DNA of 21,132 nucleotides from DATMTS01 sp035564555 (lineage in GTDB: Bacteria; Actinomycetota; Actinomycetes; Actinomycetales; Microbacteriaceae), in contig DATMTS010000053.1 in NCBI GenBank assembly GCA_035564555.1, positions 1-21,132 on the forward strand. The letters run 5' to 3'. Below, piece after piece: positions 16,503 to 21,132 of the stretch (the stretch's first letter is position 1; every line of letters starts with the position of its first letter). The notes under the pieces are model-generated. The model worked only from the letters and a program-made list of their open reading frames with translations. It had not been told where the DNA came from and searched no databases. Both the position numbers and the translations under genes were made by a program.

Positions 16503-17435
16503 ATGACGATCGTCGCCGCCGCAGACGGCTCCGCGCTCGGCAACCCCGGTCCCGCCGGGTGGGCCTGGTACGTGGATGACGCTCGATGGCATGCCGGCGG
16601 ATGGCCGCACGGCACCAACAACCAGGGCGAGCTGATGGCCGTGATCGACCTGCTCGAGTCGACGGCCACCGCGCCCGACGACGTGCATGTGTTGTGCGAC
16701 AGCCAGTACGTGATCAACGCCGTGACGAAATGGATGCCGGGCTGGAAGCGCAAGGGATGGCGTAAGGCCGACGGCTCCCCCGTGCTCAATCGTGAACTCG
16801 TGCAGCGGCTTGACGTCGCGCTGGCCGGCCGTCGCGTCTCTTTCGAGTGGGTCAAGGGGCACGCCGGACACGCCATGAATGAAGCGGCCGACCAACGCGC
16901 TCGAGCCGTCGCCACCGCATATCAGCGCGGCGACGACGTGCCGGCCGGGCCGGGCTGGAGGCCGGCGGGGACACGCGATGCCGCGACCGAGGCGCACAGT
17001 GCCACGACCGAGGCGCCCGACGCCACGGTCGAGGCGCTGCTGGAGGTGCCGCTGTTCGACGATCCCGTTGCCGCGTCGGACGACGCGGAAGCACCGGAGG
17101 CCGCGGTGACCCGGCTGGAACAGCGGCTGTTGGATCCCGCGGTGCGTGCCGATGCCTCCGAGGTGGCCGCGTTGTTGCACCCCGAGTTCGAGGAGATCGG
17201 GTCCTCCGGACGGCTGTGGGACAGGGACACGGTCATCCAGTCGTTCGCCGATGCGCCGGCAGAGAGTACGACCTTCGAATCCCTGAATGCCGCCCCCGTC
17301 GGGCCGGATGCCGTGCTGATCACCTACCGCACGTCGTCGCCCGCAGGCGACCGCCTGCGCAGCTCGTTATGGCTGCGGCGCGACGGCAAGTGGCGGCTGC
17401 GGTTCCACCAGGGCACGCCCGTAGAGGACGCCTGA
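16503..17435 (+). CDS. ribonuclease HI fused to an NTF2/SnoaL-like (DUF4440-type) domain
   Basis: This 310-residue protein has two parts. Residues 1-142 are RNase HI, which cuts the RNA strand of RNA-DNA hybrids. All catalytic residues are present: D8, E43, D66, H120 and D130, in the order of E. coli D10, E48, D70, H124 and D134. A low-complexity linker (about 145-200) contains a 7-residue repeat. Residues about 203-308 resemble a DUF4440/SnoaL-like NTF2 fold (LEQRLLDPAVRADASEVAAL, HPEFEEIGSSGRLWDRDTVI, LWLRRDGKWRLRFHQGTP). That domain is usually a small-ligand pocket or dimerisation module. It starts 7 bp after the DUF3043 gene. The stop is 14 bp from the convergent DUF2277 gene. The fusion is intact and not a frameshift product. 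Confidence 0.85.
   Translation: MTIVAAADGSALGNPGPAGWAWYVDDARWHAGGWPHGTNNQGELMAVIDLLESTATAPDDVHVLCDSQYVINAVTKWMPGWKRKGWRKADGSPVLNRELVQRLDVALAGRRVSFEWVKGHAGHAMNEAADQRARAVATAYQRGDDVPAGPGWRPAGTRDAATEAHSATTEAPDATVEALLEVPLFDDPVAASDDAEAPEAAVTRLEQRLLDPAVRADASEVAALLHPEFEEIGSSGRLWDRDTVIQSFADAPAESTTFESLNAAPVGPDAVLITYRTSSPAGDRLRSSLWLRRDGKWRLRFHQGTPVEDA
16980..17042 (+). repeat. three imperfect 21-bp tandem repeats in the RNase HI linker
   Basis: Units at 16980-17000, 17001-17021 and 17022-17042 each begin GCCRCGRYCGAGGCG and encode the heptads A-A-T-E-A-H-S, A-T-T-E-A-P-D and A-T-V-E-A-L-L. The repeat preserves the reading frame and lies entirely inside the interdomain linker. Copy number may vary among strains without damaging either domain. 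Confidence 0.8.
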
Positions 17436-17449
17436 ACGCGGCAGGTCGC

Positions 17450-17722
17450 TCAGGCAGCGGCGAAGCGCTTCGCGGAGCGCTCCTTCGCCTTGCGAGCCTC
17501 TTCTTCCCTGCTCTTGGGCGGCGCTGCGGTGACGAGGTCGTCGAGCAGGTGCCTCGAGACGTGAGCGATCTCTGCCACGGCTCGATCGAACGCCTCGGCG
17601 TTGGCGTGGCTGGGCTTGGTGAACCCGCTGATCTTGCGGACGTATTGCAGAGCCGCGGCGAACACCTCGTCGTCGGTGGCTGACGGTTCGAAGTTGTGAA
17701 GCGTATGGATGTTCCTGCACAT
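17450..17722 (-). CDS. DUF2277 family protein
   Basis: This 90-residue protein begins MCRNIHTLHNFEPSATDDEV, the signature of the DUF2277 family. Its function is unknown. The middle (ALQYVRKISGFTKPSHANAEAF) is predicted helical. The C-terminus is a Lys/Arg/Glu/Ala-rich helix (KSREEEARKAKERSAKRF) that might bind nucleic acid. It contains one cysteine, C2, and no membrane segment. ATG 17722 is preceded by TAGCCT with a 6-nt spacer, suggesting a leaderless mRNA. It lies 40 bp after the pyrD stop on the same strand and converges on the RNase HI fusion gene. Confidence 0.88.
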   Translation of the reverse strand: MCRNIHTLHNFEPSATDDEVFAAALQYVRKISGFTKPSHANAEAFDRAVAEIAHVSRHLLDDLVTAAPPKSREEEARKAKERSAKRFAAA

Positions 17723-17728
17723 GCCCTC

Positions 17729-17734
17729 AGGCTA
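17729..17734 (-). promoter_or_regulatory. -10 element of a probable leaderless DUF2277 promoter
   Basis: TAGCCT on the minus strand is followed by GAGGGC and the ATG at 17722. GAGGG would sit only one base from the ATG, too close to act as a Shine-Dalgarno sequence. Leaderless initiation is therefore more likely. Confidence 0.4.
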
Positions 17735-17738
17735 CCGA

Positions 17739-17755
17739 GCGCCTCCGACAGGCGC
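17739..17755 (-). terminator. short hairpin after pyrD
   Basis: GCGCCT (17739-17744) pairs with AGGCGC (17750-17755) around a 5-nt CCGAC loop. It begins 7 bp after the pyrD stop and has no T-run. It may attenuate pyrD transcription, and it also lies just upstream of the DUF2277 -10 element. Confidence 0.4.
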
Positions 17756-17762
17756 CACGGGC

Positions 17763-18797
17763 TCATGCTCCGAAGCCGAGCCGTTCCAGTCCGCGGTTGA
17801 TCTGCCTTGCCCAGAGGGGGCCACGGTAGAGGAAGGCGGTGTAACCCTGCACGAGTGTCGCCCCGGCGTGCAACCGCTCGGCGACGTCCTCGGCCGTTTC
17901 GACGCCGCCGACGGAGATCACGCACAGCTCGGCTGGAACGTGTTCGCGGATCACCCGGAGCACCTCGAGCGAGCGCTCGGCCAGCGGAGCGCCGGAAAGA
18001 CCGCCGGCGCCCGCGGCATCCACCGTCGCAGGATCGGTGCGCAAGCCCTCCCGGCGGATCGTGGTGTTGGTGGCGATGATGCCCTCCAGCCCGGCCCGGA
18101 CGGCGAGTTCGGCGATGGTGACGATCTGCTCGTCGGTCAGGTCGGGTGCGATCTTCACCAGAAGCGGCGTGCCTGCTGCGGCCGCCTTCACGGTCTCGAG
18201 GAGCGGGGCGAGCAGTTCCAGCTCTTGCAGGCCGCGAAGCCCCGGCGTGTTCGGCGAACTGACGTTGACCACGAGATAGTCGGCGACCGGGGCGAGGATC
18301 GCGGCGCTCTGTCGATAATCGTCTTCGGCCTTCTCAACCGCGACGACCCTGCTCTTGCCTATGTTGACGCCGAGCACCGGCCGGAATGTTCGGGCCGCGA
18401 CCCTACGCAGGCGTCGCTCGGCGGCGGCCGCTCCCCCGTTGTTGAACCCCATCCGGTTGATCACGGCGCGGTCGGGGATCAGTCGGAACAGCCGGGGCTT
18501 GGGGTTGCCGGGTTGGGCGATCGCGGTCAGCGTTCCCACTTCGACATGGCCGAATCCGAGCGCACCGAGCCCGATCACCGCCTGGCCGTCCTTGTCGAAC
18601 CCGGCGGCGACCCCGAACGGCGACTCGAATCTCAGGCCGAGGGTGCGCACCGAGAGGTCGACGCGCGGTCGCGTGAAGCGCCGCGTCACGGCATCCAATC
18701 GAAGCACCGATATGGCCCTGATCACGAGGAAGGCCAGGTGGTGGGCGCGCTCGGGATCGAGATGCCGCAGGACGAAGGAGAAGAGGATGCGATACAT
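17763..18797 (-). CDS. pyrD: dihydroorotate dehydrogenase (quinone), class 2
   Basis: PyrD (344 residues) oxidises dihydroorotate to orotate in pyrimidine synthesis and passes electrons through FMN to the membrane quinone. The N-terminal 40 residues (MYRILFSFVLRHLDPERAHH and the following helix) form the amphipathic membrane-binding domain that defines class 2. FGVAAGFDKDG (61-71) and INRMGFNN (113-120) shape the FMN and substrate site. NVSSPNTPGLR (178-188) contains the catalytic base serine S181. Phosphate-binding motifs near the end (SVGGVETAEDV, VQGYTAFLYRGP) are normal. ATG 18797 has TAGGGT 10 nt upstream, so it probably has its own promoter although nrdR ends only 39 bp before it. Confidence 0.96.
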   Translation of the reverse strand: MYRILFSFVLRHLDPERAHHLAFLVIRAISVLRLDAVTRRFTRPRVDLSVRTLGLRFESPFGVAAGFDKDGQAVIGLGALGFGHVEVGTLTAIAQPGNPKPRLFRLIPDRAVINRMGFNNGGAAAAERRLRRVAARTFRPVLGVNIGKSRVVAVEKAEDDYRQSAAILAPVADYLVVNVSSPNTPGLRGLQELELLAPLLETVKAAAAGTPLLVKIAPDLTDEQIVTIAELAVRAGLEGIIATNTTIRREGLRTDPATVDAAGAGGLSGAPLAERSLEVLRVIREHVPAELCVISVGGVETAEDVAERLHAGATLVQGYTAFLYRGPLWARQINRGLERLGFGA

Positions 18798-18807
18798 GCC
18801 GCATGCA

Positions 18808-18813
18808 ACCCTA
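18808..18813 (-). promoter_or_regulatory. putative -10 element for pyrD
   Basis: TAGGGT on the minus strand lies 10 nt before the pyrD ATG. Transcription would start about 3 nt before the start codon, giving a near-leaderless mRNA. No Shine-Dalgarno sequence is present between them. Confidence 0.4.
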
Positions 18814-18836
18814 CCGGGCGGCGGCGGGGGCTCCGG

Positions 18837-19310
18837 TCAGCTCTCCGCCGCGGCCGGTTCGTTGTGGTGCTCGACGCGCAACAGCGCGATCGCCGACTCG
18901 AAGTCGTCGAGGGACTCGAACGCCTGATACACGCTCGCGAACCGCAGATAGGCGACCTCGTCGAGCTCACGCAGCGGGGGCAGGATGGCGACGCCGATCT
19001 CGTTCGCGTCGATCTGGGAGACTCCGGTGGCGCGGATCGATTCCTCGACCTTCTGCGCGAGCACGGCGAGGTCGGTGTCGGTGACCGGCCGGCCCTGGCA
19101 CGCCTTGCGCACGCCGCTGACGATCTTCTCCCGGCTGAACGGTTCCGCGACGCCGCTGCGCTTGATGACACTCAGGCTCGCGGTCTCCGTCGTGGAGAAT
19201 CGCCGGCCGCATTCGGGGCATTGTCTGCGCCGACGAATGGCGAGGCCGTCGTCGCTGGTGCGTGAATCGATCACGCGGGAATCGGGATGGCGACAGAACG
19301 GGCAGAACAT
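18837..19310 (-). CDS. nrdR: transcriptional repressor NrdR
   Basis: NrdR (157 residues) represses ribonucleotide reductase genes in response to ATP/dATP. The N-terminal zinc ribbon has C3, C6, C31 and C34 (MFCPFCRHPD, then RRQCPECGRRFST). The ATP-cone domain spans about 49-139 and begins IKRSGVAEPFSREKIVSGVRKA. Length and order are typical. The location after hisD and probable dnaE is conserved in related actinobacteria, as far as I recall. TATCCT lies 9 nt before ATG 19310, suggesting a near-leaderless start. The reductase genes it would control are not in this window. Confidence 0.96.
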   Translation of the reverse strand: MFCPFCRHPDSRVIDSRTSDDGLAIRRRRQCPECGRRFSTTETASLSVIKRSGVAEPFSREKIVSGVRKACQGRPVTDTDLAVLAQKVEESIRATGVSQIDANEIGVAILPPLRELDEVAYLRFASVYQAFESLDDFESAIALLRVEHHNEPAAAES

Positions 19311-19319
19311 GGTGCGAAA

Positions 19320-19325
19320 AGGATA
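19320..19325 (-). promoter_or_regulatory. putative -10 element for nrdR
   Basis: TATCCT on the minus strand is followed by a 9-nt spacer and the nrdR ATG, so the mRNA would carry only about 2 nt of leader. The rest of the 136-bp hisD-nrdR gap (19326-19446) is GC-rich and shows no gene or clear terminator. Confidence 0.4.
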
Positions 19326-19446
19326 CCGGATGTGCCGGAGCGAAGTCCGCGAGGCCGCTTCGCGTGCGCATCATGCGGTGCGGTGGTGCGGCCGGCGCGA
19401 CGCGGCGCTGCGGCGACGCTGGGCGCGGCCGTGCTCGGGCCGGCCG

Positions 19447-20751
19447 TCAGGCGAATCGGGCAGCCACCGCGTCGCCGTGCGCTGGAAGGTCCTCGGCCTC
19501 CGCAAGCGCGCGAATCCCGGCCGCGACCTGGCTCAACGCATCCGAGTCGTACCGCACGATCTGCTGCGGCCGAAGGAACGAGTATGCGCCGAGACCCGAC
19601 GAGAACCGGGCCTGACCGCCGGTGGGCAACACGTGGTTGGACCCTGCGAGGTAGTCGCCGAGACTCACCGGGGCGTTCGCGCCGACGAAGATCGCCCCGG
19701 CGCTCGTGATCCGCGCGAGCACGACGTCAGGGTCTGCCGTCTGCAACTCGAGGTGCTCGGGGCCGTACGCATTGCTGAAGGATGCGGCATCATCCAGGTC
19801 GTCGACCAGCACGATGGCTGACTGCGGACCGGCGAGAGCGGTCGCCACGCGCTCGGCGTGCCGCGTTGCCTGCACGGCGCTGCTCAGCTGCGCCCGAACC
19901 CGCTCCGCCAGTTCGGCGGAGTCGGTCACCAGCACGGCCGCAGCGGCCTCGTCGTGTTCCGCCTGACTGATCAGATCGGCGACGACCAGTCTCGGGTTCG
20001 CCGACGCATCCGCGATCACCAAGATCTCCGTGGTGCCCGCCTCGGAATCGATCCCGACCTGACCACGGACGATGCGTTTGGCCGCGGCGACGTAGATGTT
20101 GCCCGGACCCGTGATCACGTGCACCGCGGCGAGCCCGATCTCCGGCACGCCGAAAGCGAGCGCCGCGATCGCGCCTGCTCCGCCGATCGCGTACACCTCG
20201 TCGATGCCGAGCAGACCGGCCGCACCCAGGATCGTCGGGTGGACCCGGCCGCCGAACTCGCGCTGCGGCGGGCTGGCAAGCGCGAGAGATGCGACTCCGG
20301 CGACCTGGGCGGGCACCGCGTTCATCACCACGCTGGAGGCCAGGGGCGCCTTGCCGCCCGGCACATAGAGGCCGGCACGCTCGATCGGCTGCCAGCGCTG
20401 CTCGATGCGAGCGCCCGGTGCGATGGGCGTCGTGACGAGCTTCGGCAACTGGGCGCCCGTCGCCCGTCGCACCCGATCGATGGATTCCTCGAGCGCCTCG
20501 CGCACGCCGGGAATCAGCCCGGCGACGGCGGCGTCGATGTGCTCCTTCGGAACCCGCAACTCCGGGGGCCGTACTCCATCGAAGCGCTCGGCTTGATCGA
20601 GCAACGCGGCGCGGCCGCTCGTGCGCACCGCCTCGATGAGCTCGGCCGCACGCTGCGCCGCCGTCGTCACATCCACTTCGGGCCGCGGCACGAGCCGCTC
20701 GAAGTCGGAGCGTGTCGGGCGCGTGCCCCTCAGGTCGATGGTTGCGATCAC
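19447..20751 (-). CDS. hisD: histidinol dehydrogenase
   Basis: HisD (434 residues) carries out the last two NAD-dependent oxidations of histidine synthesis, from L-histidinol to L-histidine. Zinc and catalytic residues are visible: Q263 and H266 in ISQAEHDEAA, E332 and H333 in YGPEHLELQ, D366 in SLGDYLAG and a late His in LPAHGDAV. The nucleotide- and substrate-binding stretches GLYVPGGKAPLASSVVMN and ITGPGNIYVAAAKR are intact. The GTG start at 20751 has TAGGAT six nt upstream and no Shine-Dalgarno sequence. No other his gene follows within the window; the next gene is nrdR. Confidence 0.96.
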   Translation of the reverse strand: MIATIDLRGTRPTRSDFERLVPRPEVDVTTAAQRAAELIEAVRTSGRAALLDQAERFDGVRPPELRVPKEHIDAAVAGLIPGVREALEESIDRVRRATGAQLPKLVTTPIAPGARIEQRWQPIERAGLYVPGGKAPLASSVVMNAVPAQVAGVASLALASPPQREFGGRVHPTILGAAGLLGIDEVYAIGGAGAIAALAFGVPEIGLAAVHVITGPGNIYVAAAKRIVRGQVGIDSEAGTTEILVIADASANPRLVVADLISQAEHDEAAAAVLVTDSAELAERVRAQLSSAVQATRHAERVATALAGPQSAIVLVDDLDDAASFSNAYGPEHLELQTADPDVVLARITSAGAIFVGANAPVSLGDYLAGSNHVLPTGGQARFSSGLGAYSFLRPQQIVRYDSDALSQVAAGIRALAEAEDLPAHGDAVAARFA

Positions 20752-20767
20752 CGGTAAATCCTACCGG
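20751..20767. promoter_or_regulatory. inverted repeat spanning the hisD -10 element and start
   Basis: CCGGTA (20751-20756) and TACCGG (20762-20767) form a perfect inverted repeat with a 5-nt core. On the minus strand the TAGGAT -10 candidate (20758-20763) lies inside it, and the GTG start begins at its edge. The hexamer-to-start spacer is 6 nt, which suits a leaderless mRNA. The palindrome would be a natural repressor site, but no known regulator motif is recognised. Confidence 0.45.
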
Positions 20768-20802
20768 CCGCCCTGCGGTACCCGCCTCCGACCGCGGACC
20801 CG

Positions 20803-20844
20803 GACCGAGCCTGACCGAGCCTGACCGTGACCGAGCCTGACCGT
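20803..20844. repeat. short tandem repeats left of the dnaE-hisD palindrome
   Basis: The sequence is built from GACCGAGCCT and GACCGT units in the order 10, 10, 6, 10, 6 bp. The last unit runs into the left arm of the 77-nt palindrome. Such a simple repeat in an intergenic spacer suggests replication slippage or an inserted repeat element. Confidence 0.8.
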
Positions 20845-20917
20845 ATCAGAATCAGGTGACACTCGAATCCGAGTGGATAATCCAGCTGGATGCCGGGCTC
20901 ACCTGATTTTGATACGG
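20841..20917. repeat. 77-nt branched palindromic element between probable dnaE and hisD
   Basis: Outer arms of 19 nt (20841-20859 and 20899-20917) are complementary at 18 positions. The single mismatch becomes a G-U pair in a plus-strand RNA. Two hairpins lie inside: CACTCG/CGAGTG around AATC (20860-20875) and the perfect palindrome ATCCAGCTGGAT (20880-20891). An alternative reading gives two tandem ATCC-N4-GGAT palindromes, at 20867-20878 and 20880-20891. The size and three-way shape recall REP/MITE-like elements or a structured RNA. No tRNA features or open frame are present. Confidence 0.75.
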
Positions 20918-20953
20918 GGTCGAGGTCGAGGGTCCGGTCGAGGTCGAGGGTTC
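20918..20953. repeat. two 18-bp tandem repeats right of the palindrome
   Basis: GGTCGAGGTCGAGGGTCC (20918-20935) is followed by a copy with one change (20936-20953, ending GGGTTC). G/T-rich sequence with GGTTTGG and GGGTTTGGGG runs continues to about 20990. The block abuts the right palindrome arm. Its GGTC units partly complement the GACC units on the left side, which could lengthen the stem imperfectly. The rest of the spacer to 21039 holds no recognisable gene. Confidence 0.75.
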
Positions 20954-21039
20954 GGGTCGAGGTTTGGTTCGGGTCCGGGTTTGGGGTGGGACGCCAGGGA
21001 GCATGGGGCGTGCATGGGGCCGTTGGATGACGGCCGGAG

Positions 21040-21132
21040 TCAGCCGAGGCAGTGCGGACCGAGTAAACCCTTCAGCTCGCCGTACAGGTCGGCCGTCACC
21101 GACACCGGATACGGCACCTCGAAGACGCGGGC
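21040..21132 (-). CDS. dnaE: C-terminal fragment, probably DNA polymerase III alpha subunit
   Basis: The minus frame is open from the window edge to TGA at 21040-21042 and gives 30 residues with the run VFEVPYPVSVTADLYGELKG and the end LLGPHCLG. This resembles the extreme C-terminus of actinobacterial DnaE, a short beta-strand and helix after the OB-fold. The placement just upstream of hisD on the same strand also fits. The fragment is short, and identification rests on recalled synteny as much as on sequence. Rare TTA and ordinary CTC leucine codons stand side by side near the end. Confidence 0.55.
   Translation of the reverse strand, partial: ARVFEVPYPVSVTADLYGELKGLLGPHCLG

Noticed and set aside
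17709..19265. Plus-strand open frame of 518 codons opposite pyrD and nrdR
   Set aside because: It is fully antisense to two clear genes. The protein is low-complexity and Arg/Gly/Asp-rich.
19326..19446. Possible small gene or terminator between hisD and nrdR
   Set aside because: Only a loose CGGCC/GGCCG pairing with an 11-nt loop and antisense-type frames are visible. Nothing supports a gene.
20841..20917. Possible tRNA because of the 77-nt size and cloverleaf-like folding
   Set aside because: The outer stem is 19 bp instead of 7. There is no TTCGA-type T-loop, no D-loop GG and no plausible anticodon arm.

Overview
The window comes from a high-GC actinobacterium. The most likely family is Microbacteriaceae (Leifsonia-like). 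Four things point there: the trpD / ctaE-qcrCAB divergent pair, a diheme QcrC with a three-helix Rieske QcrA, an actinobacterial four-helix CtaF, and a hisD-nrdR block beside what looks like the end of dnaE. No transposase, integrase, CRISPR array, tRNA or rRNA is visible. Most of the window is core chromosome rather than an island.

Layout from left to right. (1) 1-2036, plus strand: the tail of an unidentified gene, a 2H-phosphoesterase (2'-5' RNA ligase-like) protein and a DUF4192 protein. (2) 2072-5522, minus strand: trpD followed by dhaK, dhaL and dhaM. These encode anthranilate phosphoribosyltransferase and a PTS-type dihydroxyacetone kinase whose DhaM carries a fused HPr domain. (3) 5608-10642, plus strand: ctaE-qcrC-qcrA-qcrB, then an RlmA-like rRNA guanine methyltransferase. 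(4) 10730-13803, minus strand: ctaC-ctaD-ctaF, convergent on the methyltransferase across a strong hairpin. (5) 13970-15851, minus strand: an ErpA-type Fe-S carrier protein with a clear terminator, and an M20 dipeptidase. (6) 15890-17435, plus strand: a DUF3043 membrane protein and an RNase HI fused to an NTF2/SnoaL-like domain. (7) 17450-21132, minus strand: probable dnaE 3' end, hisD, nrdR, pyrD and a DUF2277 protein.

Gene cooperation: CtaC, CtaD, CtaE and CtaF with QcrA, QcrB and QcrC make up the menaquinol:oxygen bcc-aa3 supercomplex, so its structural subunits are nearly all encoded within about 8 kb. The class 2 dihydroorotate dehydrogenase (PyrD) would feed electrons into the same quinone pool. 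ErpA could supply Fe-S clusters, for example to the Rieske protein, but that is inference. DhaKLM phosphorylates dihydroxyacetone with PEP-derived phosphate and needs an Enzyme I encoded elsewhere.

The most unusual non-coding feature is the roughly 290-bp spacer between the probable dnaE end and hisD. It holds a 77-nt branched palindrome (19-nt arms, two inner hairpins) flanked by different short tandem repeats. A second theme is transcription starts: five genes (trpD, ctaE, the dipeptidase, DUF2277 and hisD) have a -10-like hexamer exactly 6-7 nt before the start codon, the arrangement expected for leaderless mRNAs. No clear new defence or metabolic system was found. The RNase HI-NTF2 fusion is the most unusual protein architecture.
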